This document shows positions 22,681 through 34,732 of a stretch of 64,000 bases of DNA, one piece after another. The position numbers were made by a program, and so were the translations under genes. Below the pieces are notes generated by a model. That model was not told the DNA's origin and did not search any database. It was given only the letters and a program-made list of their open reading frames with translations. This DNA is from Macrostomum hystrix (Eukaryota; Platyhelminthes; Macrostomidae): positions 19,782,501-19,846,500 of the forward strand of contig CATNEN010000001.1 of assembly GCA_950097015.1 (NCBI GenBank), in the 5' to 3' direction. Position 1 is the stretch's first letter; each line of letters begins with the position of its first letter.

Positions 22681-22940
22681 ATCGGATTTGGGATGTCAGA
22701 GAATGAAATGGGGTGTCAGAATAGAATCTGAGGTGTCAGAATGGGATCTGGGGTGTCAGAATAGGGTCTGGGGTGTCAGAATTTAGGATCTGGGGTGGGG
22801 TGTTAAAATAGCATCTGAGGTGTCAGAATAGGATCTGGGTGTCAGAATAGGATCTGGGTGTCAGAATAGGATCTGGGTGTCAGAATAGGATCTGGGTGTC
22901 AGAATAGGATCTGGGTGTCAGAATAGGATCTAGGGATGTC
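22681..22940. repeat. 19-bp derivative of the adjacent 22-bp minisatellite
   Basis: The 22-bp array decays into GTCAGAATAGGATCTGGGT units (19 bp), with intermediate forms at 22690-22790. Confidence 0.92.
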
Positions 22941-23078
22941 AGAGTCCATCTGATTGTATCGAGAATGCCAAAGCAGATCAGATCCCACATCCCCTTGGCA
23001 GCAGTGTAGGGGAACAAACAGGGCCTCCAGCCCCACCCGATTTCCCGGTGTTTTGATGTTATCTTTCGGCTTCTGCAG

Positions 23079-23194
23079 GGATTCAACAGCGCTGCCGCCT
23101 GATAGGCTTCTCAGACCAGCTCAGCGAGTGTACTCAGCTGCTAATTTTGCCCGAAAAAAGGAACGAGCAAGGAGCAAGGAAGGAGAGAGTTGGG
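23079..23194 (+). CDS. Candidate PDE1 third exon, basic segment
   Basis: Acceptor TTCGGCTTCTGCAG and donor TTGGG|GTGAGAG bound a 116-nt open segment that enters at phase 2 and leaves at phase 1, fitting both the exon at 20616-20766 and that at 34733-34883. The peptide includes RPAQRVYSAANFARKKERAR, a strongly basic stretch that could form a calmodulin-binding helix. The same frame stays open past the donor to a stop at about 23262, so it may instead be a chance frame. Confidence 0.35.
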
Positions 23195-23549
23195 GTGAGA
23201 GAGTGAGAACGCCGTGTAGGAAATTAGTCTGGAGAAATGACACAGGCGTGCATTCATGCTGAAATAGAAGCGAGAATGCCACTGTGCTCAGTAAAGGTAC
23301 GGTTTAATTAAAACAGTAGAGAACAGCACATATGATAGGGAAAACCACTGCCTTTTATGCAACGTTGTTTCCATCTTATTAAAATTCTTGGCATGAAATC
23401 GGAGATGGCCCTAGTTGAGACACCGACACAGGTTAAATTGCAAATTTTGCATAGTATTAGCTTCACCTTCGAGTAAACTTCGTCTGTCTGACATTTGACT
23501 GCACCTTTCGATATTTAATGGACTGTTTCGTTTTCAAAACTTGAAAAAC

Positions 23550-24062
23550 ATTTTCTGACATCATAAAACCCTGTCTGACATCCTAAAACCCTGTCTGACA
23601 TCCCAAAACCCTGTCTGACATCCTAAAACCCTGTCTGACATCCTAAAACCCTGTCTGACATCCTAAAACCCTGTCTGACATCCTAAAACCTTGTCTGACA
23701 TCCTAAAACCTTGTCTGACATCCTAAAACCCTGTCTGACATCCTAAAACCCTGTCTGACATCCTAAAACCCTGTCTGAAATCCTAAAACCCTGTCTGACA
23801 TCCTAAAACCCTGTCTGACATCCTAAAACCCTGTCTGACATCCTAAAACCCTGTCTGACATCCTAAAACCCTGTCTGACATCCTAAAACCTTGTCTGACA
23901 TCCTAAAACCCTGTCTGACATCCTAAAACCCTGTCTGACATCCTAAAACTGTGTCTGACATCCTAAAACCCTGTCTGACATCCTAAAACCCTGTCTGACA
24001 TCCTAAAACCCTGTCTGACATCCTAAAACCCTGTCTGACATCCTAAAACCCTATCTGACATC
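23550..24062. repeat. 20-bp minisatellite
   Basis: About 25 units of TGTCTGACATCCTAAAACCC. The TGTCTGACA part resembles the TGTCTAACA core of arrays at 25.1, 41.7, 54.8 and 57.2 kb. The array ends about 25 bp before the acceptor at 24088. Confidence 0.97.
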
Positions 24063-24088
24063 GGAATCGGAAAACTGCAATTTTCCAG

Positions 24089-24249
24089 AGAAGCGGAGCA
24101 GCAGCAGCAGCAGCAGCAGTCGCAGAGTCACCCCGTCAAGGATCTCGTCACTCATCAAACTCGGCAGCAGGCGGAGGAGGCGCAGCCACTCGAATCCTGC
24201 AGGTGCAGCCGGCGCCCAGACCTCTCACACCTGGCCGCGACAAGTACCA

Positions 24250-24294
<45 letters not shown>

Positions 24295-24353
24295 CCAGCC
24301 AGTTCGGCTACCAAGAGTCCAGCCAGCCCCTGTTGCCATGAACGGAAATCGAG
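24089..24353 (+). CDS. Candidate alternative 5' exon of PDE1 with poly-Ala and poly-Gln
   Basis: After the acceptor-like AATTTTCCAG an 88-codon open frame runs into the donor CGAG|GTCAGT and leaves at phase 1, matching the entry phase of the exon at 34733. It reads a run of Ala from (GCA)n, then AAGGGGAATRILQVQPAP, then about 14 Gln from (CAG)n, then PVRLPRVQPAPVAMNGNR. An ATG at 24338 could start translation there (MNGNR), making most of the segment 5' UTR and this an alternative first exon. As an internal exon its entry phase (0) does not match the exon at 23079-23194. Which reading is right cannot be settled here. Confidence 0.4.
24098..24294. repeat. Two (CAG)n trinucleotide runs
   Basis: About 8 CAG copies at 24098-24120 and about 14 at 24251-24293. 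In the open frame of 24089-24353 the first reads as Ala (GCA) and the second as Gln (CAG). Confidence 0.9.
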
Positions 24354-25119
24354 GTCAGTGTGATCACGGTGAGTGAGGGTCTGAATGATTTATGACCAGC
24401 TTGTTGCATAAACAGTTAGCATGCACGCACACAAACCAGCTCGCAGGCAGGCACCGGAAGAGTATGTACGTTAAACAGCCAATGGTGTACATTTGCCTAT
24501 TTAGCCCTGCTATCATGATGCTATTTATAGACTGGGGGTTTCTGGTTGGGGGACGGAATCGAGGAGCTGCATTGTACACTGTCTAAGTACTTTTGTTAGA
24601 GCGAATAACTGAGTAAAAATGTAGATAATAAGTACATTACACAGTCAGCATCTTGTTTTTATTTTTAGAATATGTACACATGTGATTCCCCATTCCCCGT
24701 ATCTATTTGCCCGTCAGTTTCTCGAAGCAAATCAAATGCAAACGAAAATTCTTCACAAGTGGGACTTCTTTTATTATTTGGCTAAATTTTCTTTTATCAA
24801 TGCAGTCCTTAAGACAAGAGGTTAAACTGGTTATGGGCTTGATCGCTCGGATGCAGAAGCATCGGTTCGCTTATTGCGCATTGTCTCTTCTTTGCGCGCA
24901 ATAAGGTGACTTGATCCGCTTCTAATTTCATGTTGTGGGCTTCGCAATCACAAATGCCAGCGATTTAAAACAAAATCTCCGGCTTGTCTGTTGAATATTC
25001 GGCAATTCTTGATATTTCTAGAAACAAATGTTATAATCGGCAATTGCGATCATTTGCTCGAATTAAACATGAATTCGTGCACTTTTAAACGATGACAGCT
25101 GATGCGTAACTAGATCCCT
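24354..25119. other. Unique intronic DNA
   Basis: Presumed PDE1 intron. No coding region or element is recognised. Confidence 0.5.
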
Positions 25120-25868
25120 GTCTAAAGGCAAATCACTGTCTATCAGGTAAATCCCTGTCTAAAAGTCAAGTCCATATCTACATGTAAACCCTATTTAACA
25201 GGTAAATCCCTGTCTAGCAGTTAATCACTGAATAACAGGTAAATTCCAGATTAACAGGTAAATCACTGACTAACAGGTAAATCAATATTAAACAGTTAAA
25301 ACTGTATCTAACAGGTAAATCCCTTTCTGACAGGTAAATCTATATCTAACAGGTGAACCCATATCTCACAGGTAAATCTATATCTAACAGGTAAATCCCT
25401 TTCTAACAGGTAATTCCATATCTAACAGGTGAATCCCTGTCTAACAGGTAAATCCCTTTCTAACAGGTAAATCCATATCTAACAGGTGAACCCATATCTC
25501 ACAGGTAAATCCTTGTCTAACAGGTAAATCCCTGTCTAACAGGTAAATCCCTGTCTAACAGGTAAATCCCTTTCTAACAGGTAATTCCATATCTAACAGG
25601 TGAATCCCTGTCTAACAGGTAAATCCCTTTCTAACAGGTAAATCCATATCTAACAGGTGAACCCATATCTCACAGGAAAATCTATATCTAACAGGTAAAT
25701 CCCTGTCTAACAGGTAAATCCCTGTCTAACAGGAAAATCCATATCTAACAGGTGAACCCATATCTATCAGGTAAATCCCTGTCTAACAGGTAAATCCTTG
25801 TCTAACAGGTAAATCCCTGTCTAACAGGTAAATCCCTGTCTAACAGGTAAATCCCTGTCTAACCGGTA
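25120..25868. repeat. 19-bp minisatellite with CTAACAG|GTAAATC core
   Basis: Units such as CTAACAGGTAAATCCCTGT (19 bp), with variants ATCCATAT and GTGAACCC. Each unit carries a juxtaposed branch-point-like CTAAC, acceptor-like CAG and donor-like GTAAAT in the sense orientation of PDE1. Confidence 0.97.
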
Positions 25869-26394
25869 AATCAAAGCAAAACTAAAAATCTCAACAGTAA
25901 CAGACTATGACAATCAGATCTTAAACAAATTTTCCTCCACAATATTGGGACAGAACGGCACGTGCCAGTTTCGATGTTGGTACACGTTGAGGATTACTGC
26001 ATAATTAGATTACTTGGCTCATTGCTAAATGCCTCCAGACCCGTGGCATGCATAATCTATTCGAAGGACTCACGCAAGCACAGCTGCTTGAAGCCCCTAA
26101 TCCAGTAGAATTAAATTTCAAATTCTCAAATCTTTATTAACACATGGGCTCTATACTATCTATCTATCTATCTGATTTATTTAAACAGCATAAACTTGTA
26201 TTTACCAATGGGATAGAATGCAATGATATGTCGCTATCCAACAGTCAAATTTTATTTGCTGAGGTAGAGAATTGTTTTGTTATTTACCGGATAAACCCAA
26301 TTTTAGAGTTAAAAGGTAAATATATTATTAGATGAATAAATAGTTGGCTCATCGATTTATTTAATTATTGACAGATAAATTTTTTATTTACTGA
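25869..26394. other. Unique intronic DNA
   Basis: AT-rich, no recognisable gene; a short (CTAT)n run lies at about 26156-26172. Confidence 0.5.
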
Positions 26395-26599
26395 TTGATT
26401 AAACAATTAACTGATGGCTTGATTTTTTGCTTGGTTGATTGATTGACTGATTGATTGATTTATTGATTGATTATCGATTGATTGATTGATTGATTGATTG
26501 ATTATCGATTGATTGATTGATTGATCGATTGATGGTTTGATTGTTTGATTGATAATCTACTGATTGATTGATTGATTGATTGTTTGATTGATAATCTAC

Positions 26600-26643
<44 letters not shown>

Positions 26644-26735
26644 TGATTGTTTGATTGATAATCTACTGATTGATTGATTGATTGATTAATTGATTGATTG
26701 TTTGATTGATAATCGACTGATTGATTGATTGATTA
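26395..26735. repeat. (TTGA)n microsatellite with interruptions
   Basis: Tetranucleotide TTGA tract interrupted by a repeated TTTGATTGATAATCTACTGA segment, so larger blocks have been duplicated as well. Confidence 0.95.
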
Positions 26736-27222
26736 ATAGGTGGTTGACAGAACCGACTATTTGGTTCTATCTAATTACTCCGGGTGAAAAACCAACAAAT
26801 ACCTATGTAGGCAGCTTTCACAAAACAGATGCAGAAATATTGTCCAAATTTAACATTCTGTGCGGCGGAGGGGCTCTCGAAAAAAGGCATGAACAATTTT
26901 CAGTTATATTCGAAAAAATGTAAATTCAATTGAGCCGCCAGAGAAGAGGCTGGGAGAGCAAGACATTTAATCCCCCAGCTCATTTTTCTGACAGAGGATT
27001 TTAGACAAAACTGAATTGGAGACCCTCGCTAACAGTTGCCAGCTCAACCTTGCTCAATAGCAATGGGGATCTCTCTACTCAACTCTCCTCTCCTCTCTCA
27101 TCTCTGGCTTGAGCACTCTGTAGCAAGCTGTCTTTACGTGCTCAAATCCAGCTCACATCCATTGTGCCTGGCTGCCACCGCCATCCATCCATCCGCATTA
27201 GCAAACTGACTGTGCTCACACA

Positions 27223-27224
<2 letters not shown>
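26736..27224. other. Unique intronic DNA
   Basis: No gene is recognised. The short frame at 26729-26923 starts in the microsatellite and resembles nothing known. Confidence 0.45.

Positions 27225-27255
<31 letters not shown>
27225..27255. repeat. (CTG)n trinucleotide run
   Basis: About ten CTG copies on the plus strand. Confidence 0.95.
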
Positions 27256-27256
<1 letters not shown>

Positions 27257-27364
27257 ATTTCCAACTGATGCCCTCATCAACCTGCTCGACTGCTCAACCC
27301 CTGGTCCCTGCCATGTCTCTCCGCGCTCTGCCCTACATTTGCTTTTCTTCTTTCCCTCTCCAAA

Positions 27365-27790
27365 GCTCTCAGCCTCTCTCAGCCTCTCTCACCCTCTCTC
27401 ATCTTCTCTCTCACCGCCACTCTCACCCTCTCTCTCACCCTCCCTCACTCTCACCCTCCCTCTCTCTCACCCTCCCTCTCTCACCCTCCCTCTCTCTCAC
27501 CCTCCCTCTCTCTCACCCTCCCTCTCTCTCACCCTCCCTCTCTCTCACCCTCCCTCTCTCTCACCCTCCCTCTCTCTCACCCTCCCTCACTCTCACCCTC
27601 CCTCTCTCTCACCCTCTCTCTCATCGCCACTCTCAGCCTCTCTCTCACCCTCGATCTCACCCTCGATCTCACCCTCGATCTCACCCTCTCTCATCTTCAC
27701 TCTCACATTCTCTCTCTCCGCCACTCTCACCCTCCCTTTCAGCCTCTCTCTCACCCTCTCTCTCTCCGCCTCTCTCACCCTCAATCTCAC
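27365..27790. repeat. Polypyrimidine minisatellite
   Basis: Composed of CTCTCTCACCCTCCC-type units of varying length. All open frames in it are Ser/Leu/Pro artefacts. Confidence 0.95.
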
Positions 27791-28194
27791 CATTTTCTCT
27801 TATAAAGTGCATCTCACTGTCCCTCTATATGATTCTCGCCAATGCTCTCAACGTGAGCTGCAAGTGCTGTATTTGATTCCGATTCTCAATACAGAAACTC
27901 CACGATTGCATGGAGACCAATTTTTCATTCCCAGACTCAATAATAAACATGGAAGCCCGTGATTTCTCTGCTCGAACCACGCAGCCTCATTTGATTGCAT
28001 TTCTCCTAATCAAGCCTGCAAAAAGATTATGCAATTACTTAGTGAGCCTTCATTGTCGAGTTCATTCTGCGATTTGGCACAACTGCTTTCTGAGGCCGTC
28101 ATTCATCTAAATTTGCTTGAGTTTCTCTTTTGCGAGTTTAAATCTGCACGACTTAGTTGACTCAGCTGTGAGTACAGCTAGACAACACCTTCCC
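27791..28194. other. Unique intronic DNA
   Basis: No coding region or element is recognised. Confidence 0.5.
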
Positions 28195-28775
28195 TACATC
28201 CTTCACTTCCCTACATCTCTCTTCCCTACGTCTTTCCAGTCCCTTCATCCCTCCCTTCCCTTCATAGCTCCCTTCCCTTCATACCTCCCTTCCCTTCATA
28301 GCTCCCTTCGATTCATAGCTCCCTTCCCTTCATACCTCCCTTCCCTTCATAGCTCCCTTCCCTTCATAGCTCCCTTCCCTTCATAGCTCCCTTCCCTTCA
28401 TAGCTCCCTTCCCTTCATAGCTCCCTTCGATTCATACCTCCCTTCCCTTCATACCTCCCTTCCCTTTATACCTCCCTTCCCTTCATAGCTCCCTTCCCTT
28501 CATAGCTCCCTTCCCTTCATAGCTCCCTTCCCTTCATAGCTCCCTTCCCTTCATAGCTCCCTTCCCTTCATACCTCCCTTCCCTTCATACCTCCCTTCCC
28601 TTCATAGCTCCCTTCCCTTCATACCTCCCTTCCCTTCATACCTCCCTTCCCTTCATACCTCCCTTCCCTTCATACCTCCCTTCGATTCATAGCTCCCTTC
28701 CCTTCATACCTCCCCTTCATACCTCCCTTCCCTTCATCTCTCCCTTCCTTTCATTTTTCCTTCCCTTCATCTCTC
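28195..28775. repeat. 17-bp pyrimidine-rich minisatellite
   Basis: About 34 units of TTCATAGCTCCCTTCCC with TACCTCC and TTCGATTC variants. Confidence 0.96.
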
Positions 28776-29374
28776 CACCATCATCCTTTCCACCACTACT
28801 TTTTCCAGTTTAGCAGTGGATTATATACAAATAATTTACCTGACAGCATGCTGATTAATGGAACTTCTAACTCCATCATCATGACTCAAATATTTCTGCT
28901 GAATCAGTTCTAACTAGGCAGTGAATTTTGGATCGTCTGATTGGCTGGAAATGGTTGGGGGTGGCTGAACTTTTTAGTTTATTACGCTCGTACTGGAGTC
29001 TTGTACGGAGAGTAATTACCTGTTGACTCTGGCTTAGAGAAATTTGTCTACAGAATCTCTGCTGCTGTTCAAAATATTTTTTGTTGTTGCGAAAATCATC
29101 TAGGTAAAATGATGACACATTGAAAAGTGTTTTAAACAGCTTAACTATTAAGAAAATGCAAGCAATTAACGATAAGTTAAAAATGAATGCCGATTCAGGC
29201 CTGACACCAGTGTGTGACATCAGCTTGGATTTGCACCGTAAGTCACAACTCAGCAATCTGCTTTGGGGTTTTGTGAGTTAGCATGACTTCACAGGAAAAC
29301 TGCAAGTAACTGAAATACATTTCCAAGTGTCACATGGAGTCAATCTCTCCCATTCTAGGGGTGAGAATGAAATG
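28776..29374. other. Unique intronic DNA
   Basis: The minus-strand open frame at 28879-29256 (125 codons) has mixed composition but no recognisable family, splice context or start; it is not called. Confidence 0.4.
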
Positions 29375-30290
29375 AACTTTCCTCTCTGTCTCCCTCTCCC
29401 TCTCTCCCTCTCCTCCCTCTCTACCTCTCTCCTTCTCTCTCTCCCTCCCCCTCTCTACCTCTCTCCTTCTCTCTCTCCCTCCCACTCTCTACCTCTCTCC
29501 TTCTCTCTCTCCCTCCCCCTCTCTACCTCTCTCCTTCTCTCTCTCCCTCCCCCTCTCTATCTCTCTCCTTCTCTCTCTCCCTCCCTCTCTCTACCTCTCT
29601 CCTTCTCTCTCTCCCTCCCCCTCTCTACCTCTCTCCTCTCTCTCCCTCCCCCTCTCTATCTCTCTCCTTCTCTCTCTCCCTTTCCCTCTCTACCTCTCTC
29701 CTTCTCTCTCTCCCTCCCCCTCTCTATCTCTCTCCTTTTCTCTCTCCCTTTCCCTCTCTACCTCTCTCCTTCTCTCTCTCCCTCCCCCTCTCTACCTCTC
29801 TCCTTCTCTCTCTCCCTCCCCCTCCCTACCTCTCTCCTTCTCTCTCTCCCTCCCTCTCTCTACCTCTCTCCTTCTCTCTCTCCCTCCCACTTTCTACCTC
29901 TCTCCTTCTCTCTCTCCCTCCCACTCTCTACCTCTATCCTTCTCTCTCTCCCTCCCACTCTCTACCTCTATTCTTCTCTCTCTCCCTCCCCCTCTCTACC
30001 TCTCTCCTTCTCTCTCTCCCTCCCACTCTCTACCTCTATCCTTCTCTCTCTCCCTCTCCCTCTCTACCTCCCTCCTTCTCTCTCTCCCTCTCCCTCTCTA
30101 CCTCTCTCCTTCTCTCTCTCCCTCCCACTCTCTACCTCTCTCCTTCTCTCTCTCCCTCCCACTCTCTACCTCTCTCCTTCTCTCTCTCCCTCCCACTCTC
30201 TACCTCTCTCCTTCTCTCTCTCCCTCCCACTCTCTACCTCTCTCCTTCTCTCTCTCCCTCTCTTCTTCTCTCTCCCCCTCTCCATCTGTC
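29375..30290. repeat. 34-bp pyrimidine minisatellite
   Basis: About 27 units of 34 bp, core CTCTCTACCTCTCTCCTT preceded by CTCTCTCTCCCTCCC. The 339-codon frame across it is an artefact. Confidence 0.96.
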
Positions 30291-30964
30291 CCTTAAACTC
30301 GGATAATGTCTGCTTAATTCACTGGTCAGTATGTTTACTTAACTGACAGGCATTGTGTCCGACGGGGCATATTTTGACAGTTTTCGAATCGTTAAGAGCG
30401 CTAGTACGAGCTAGTACTGCTAGTAGCAGATAGATCATGTATCTCTAATTTTATAACAGATTTAAAGTCTTAATGATATCTCGAAGCGTGGAAAGTTTCG
30501 ATTTAAACAAAAAACTAATTGATAGATAAAAAATCAGCAATTATCAGTGTAAAAACTGAATTTGAAACATTTCACAGCTCAGATTTCACAGCAATTCACA
30601 GTAAGGCATCATGTGACACTCGGCTGTCACTGAATGCAGCCATGTCCCAAAACTGGAGCACAGTCGCGTATTTTATTACAGCCATCCGTGTGAAATCCCT
30701 GCACGCTTGATTGCCCTCTTAGGCCTCTATCTGTACTGCATCTGTTTCACCATTCATCCATACTGCATCTCCAGCTAATAGTCTATCAGTCACTTTCTAC
30801 TCGCACATTCTCTATTAGCTCTCAGAAATATTTCCTCGCTGGTTCGCACTTTACTCGACACAACTTGCAACGCGCTAACATGGCTTTCCTTGACTGCTGA
30901 ATTACAGTGCTCACTTTTCTAATGCATCTGCTGTCAATATCACTAACTCACTACTCACTTCCTC
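30291..30964. other. Unique intronic DNA
   Basis: No gene is recognised; an imperfect inverted CTAGTAC-type cluster occurs near 30400-30425. Confidence 0.45.
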
Positions 30965-31380
30965 ATTAATCTCTCTCCCTCTCCCTCTCACTCTACTTCT
31001 CACCCTCACTCTCCCTCTCCCTCTCCCTCTCCCTCTCCCTCTCCCTCTCACTCTCCCTCTTCCTCTCCCTCTTCCTCTCCCTCTCCCTCCCTATCCCTCT
31101 CTCCCTCTCATTTTCTCCCTCTCCTTCTTCCTCTCCCTCTCCCTCTCACTCTCCCTCTCCCTCCCTATCCCTCTCTCCCTCTCATTTTCTCCCTCTCCTT
31201 CTTCCTCTCCCTCTCCCTCTCACTCTCCCTCTTCCTCTCCCTCTTCCTCTCCCTCTCCCTCCCTATCCCTCTCTCCCTCTCATTTTCTCCCTCTCCTTCT
31301 TCCTCTCCCTCTCCCTCTCTCCGCCTCCCTCTCCCTCTACCTCTCTCCTTCTCTCTCCCTCTCCTTTCCCATCTCTCCTC
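30965..31380. repeat. CTCCCT-rich polypyrimidine tract
   Basis: Hexanucleotide CTCCCT repeats with a superimposed block of about 113 bp containing TCATTTTCTCCCTCTCCTTC, present at least three times. Confidence 0.94.
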
Positions 31381-31879
31381 TCTCACAGAAATGCCGCATC
31401 CCAGCCACACAGCTGGCCACATGGAGTCTGCCTGATTGGCCCTGACCCAGCATTGGCTGTTTGAGGCTTCCACAGTGGCTAATAAAACTCCTGACGCGAA
31501 CCCCGGACCAGGGAACGCAGCCCCCAAACCGCAGTGATTTGACGTGATTTGACTCGATATTCAAACACGGATATTCGCTCTCAATTCAGTACCCACCAAA
31601 CACTGGCCTAGAAGACAAAAATCTAAAAAAACAGCAGCAGCAGCAGCAGCAGTAGGTGAGCATACCCACCCATATCGATTTTAGCCAGAGTTAGTTGTCA
31701 GCCATATTCTAGTTTGTGTTTCTTTTCTACTGGCTATTCGATACGATGATTGACAGCTCTGTCTGAATGATCAATGAGATCTAACTCTGCTAGTCTCGAT
31801 AAGCCTAGCATCAAGATCTTTTATCTGTGAGACTTCTGCACTGATGCACTTTAGATGGAGCAGTCTTGGAATGTATCAG
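31381..31879. other. Unique GC-richer island within intron
   Basis: The island after CTCTCTCACAG at 31379-31388 ends in a (CAG)6 run and the donor-like GTAG|GTGAGC at about 31651-31660. Its only early ATG (ATGGAGTCTGCCTGA) closes at once. It could be an untranslated alternative exon; no coding content is claimed. Confidence 0.3.
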
Positions 31880-33352
31880 AACTTCACTGACCCATTCCCA
31901 ATCTCACTGACCCATTCCCAATCTCACTGACCCATTCCCAATCTCATTGACCCATTTCCAATCTCACTGACCCATTCCCAATCTCACTGACCCATTTCCA
32001 ATCTCACTGACCCATTCCCAATCTCATTGACCCATTTCCAATCTCACTGACCCATTCCCAATCTCACTGACCCATTTCCAATCTCACTGACCCATTTCCA
32101 ATCTCACTGACCCATTCCCAATCTCATTGACCCATTTCCAATCTCACTGACCCATTCCCAATCTCACTGACCCATTTCCAATCTCACTGACCCATTCCCA
32201 ATCTCATTGACCCATTTCCAATCTCACTGACCCATTTCCAATCTCACTGACCCATTTCCAATCTCACTGACCCATTCCCAATCTCACTGACCCATTTCCA
32301 ATCTCACTGACCCATTCCCAATCTCATTGACCCATTTCCAATCTCACTGACCCATTTCCAATCTCACTGACCCATTTCCAATCTCACTGACCCATTTCAA
32401 ATCTCACTGACCCATTTCCAATCTCACTGACCCATTTCCAATCTCACTGACCCATTTCCAATCTCACTGACCCATTTCCAAATATCACTCACCCATTTCC
32501 AAATATCACTCACCCATTTCCAAATATCACTCACCCATTTCCAAATATCACTCACCCATTTCCAAATATCACTCACCCTTTTCCAAATATCACTCACCCA
32601 TTTCCAAATACCACTGACCCATTTCCAAATATCACTCACCAATTTCCAAACATCACTCACCCATTTCCAAACATCACTCACCCATTTCCAAATATCACTC
32701 ACCAATTTCCAAATATCAATCACCCATTTCCAAATATCACTCACCCGTTTCCAAACATCACTCACCCATTTCCAAATATCACTCACCCATTTTCAAATAT
32801 CACTCACACATTTCCAACTTCACTGACCCATTTCCAAATATCACTCACCCATTTCCAAATATCACTGACCCATTTCCAAATATCACTCACCCATTTTCAA
32901 ATATCACTCACACATTTCCAACTTCACTGACCCATTTCCAAACATCACTCACCCATTTCCAAATATCACTGACCCATTTCCAAATATCACTCACCCATTT
33001 TCAAATATCACTCACACATTTCCAACTTCACTGACCCATTTCCAAATATCACTCACCCATTTCCAAATATCACTGACCCATTTCCAAATATCACTGACCC
33101 ATTTCCAAATATCACTGACCCATTTCCAAATATCACTCACCCGTTTCCAAACATCACTCACCCATTTCCAAATATCACTCACCCATTTTCAAATATCACT
33201 CACACATTTCCAACTTCACTGACCCATTTCCAAATATCACTCACCCATTTCCAAATATCACTGACCCATTTCCAAATATCACTCACCCATTTTCAAATAT
33301 CACTCACCCATTTCCAACTTCACTGACCCATTTCCAGATAGCACTGACCCAT
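31880..33352. repeat. 20-bp minisatellite switching to 21 bp
   Basis: To about 32480 the unit is AATCTCACTGACCCATTTCC (20 bp). From there it becomes AAATATCACTCACCCATTTCC-like (21 bp), with a later mosaic of both including CAACTTCACTGACCC joints. Confidence 0.97.
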
Positions 33353-33891
33353 TTTGCGATTCACAGATATTTTGACATTGCGATGATTATGCGAACTTTA
33401 TCAACTAGCCGAACTTCTCCGTCAAGTCGTGTCCGTCCCACTTTGCTCCTAACGATTATAATTTTTCGTTTTCTCTAAGCTTATCTACGGTATAACAAAA
33501 AATTGAATCGCTTCAGTTGGGGTTAAGTTAAGAAGATAGAGATGGGAGTTAAGTACCTCACACACGCACTCACTCACAACTCACACCAGGACCAGGCACA
33601 AAGTGCCCTGAGAAACCGAATTATGTCGATAACATCGAAAAAAATCAGTCACTGCACACTGCACAAAGTGAAACAGAGAGAGAGAAAGAGAGACGGAAGA
33701 GAGACAGTGTGAGAGACACAGACAGGGAAGACATAATCATTGTACTCGAATTGTGATAGGCAGAGGTGCAGGAAACAAATATTCAAGAAACTATGAGAAA
33801 ACTAGAATACATTTTAGGAAATGAAAGCAAATGAGCCTTTTTTAAATATTAAGGGATTAGTAAATTCTTGTGTAAACTCCTCAGTTCTTGT
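33353..33891. other. Unique intronic DNA
   Basis: Contains a short GA-rich run at 33675-33700; nothing else is recognised. Confidence 0.5.
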
Positions 33892-34712
33892 GAAATGAGG
33901 AGTATTGGGGTGTAATGAGGAGTATTGGGGTGTAATGAGGAGTATTGGGGTGTAATGAGGAGTATTGGGGTGTAATGAGGAGTATTGGGGTGTAATGAGG
34001 AGTATTGGGGTGTAATGAGGAGTATTGGGGTGTAATGAGGAGTATTTGGGTGTAATGAGGAGTATTGAGTGAAATGAGGAGTATTGGGGTGTAATGAGGA
34101 GTATTGGGGTGTAATGAGGAGTATTGGGGTGTAATGAGGAGTATTTTGTGTAATGAGGATTATTGGGGTGTAATGAGGAGTATTGGGGTGTAATGAGGAG
34201 TATTGGGGTGTAATGAGGAGTATTGGGTGTAATGAGGAGTATTGGGGTGTAATGAGGAGTATTGGGGTGTAATGAGGAGTATTGGGGTGTAATGAGGAGT
34301 ATTGGGGTGTAATGAGGAGTATTGGGGTGTAATGAGGAGTATTGAGTGAAATGAGGAGTATTGGGGTGTAATGAGGAGTATTGGGGTGTAATGAGGAGTT
34401 TTGGGGTTTAATGAGGAGTATTTTGTGTAATGAGGATTATTGGGGTGTAATGAGGAGTATTGGGGTGTAATGAGGAGTATTGGGGTGTAATGAGGAGTAT
34501 TGGGTGTAATGAGGAGTATTGGGGTGTAATGAGGAGTATTGGGTGTAATGAGGAGTATTGGGTGCAATGAGGAGTATTGGGGTGTAATGAGGAGTATTGG
34601 GGTGTAATGAGGAGTATTGGGGTGTAATGAGGAGTATTGGGGTGTAATGAGGAGTATTGGGGTGTAATGAGGAGTATTGGGTGTAATGAGGAGTATTGGG
34701 GTGTAATAAGCA
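33892..34712. repeat. 20-bp minisatellite abutting a PDE1 exon
   Basis: About 40 units of GTGTAATGAGGAGTATTGGG with occasional shortened or GAGTGAAATG forms. The last unit ends about 20 bp before the acceptor at 34731-34732. Confidence 0.97.
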
Positions 34713-34732
34713 TGCGGCTCTCATCATTCCAG

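Noticed and set aside
21930-22786. Three overlapping frames of about 250 codons with regular Cys and Trp, suggestive of a Cys-rich repeat protein
   Set aside because: The same 22-bp repeat read in all three frames gives this pattern; no codon constraint is visible.
29327-30346. 339-codon serine/leucine-rich frame resembling a membrane protein
   Set aside because: Low-complexity translation of a pyrimidine minisatellite.
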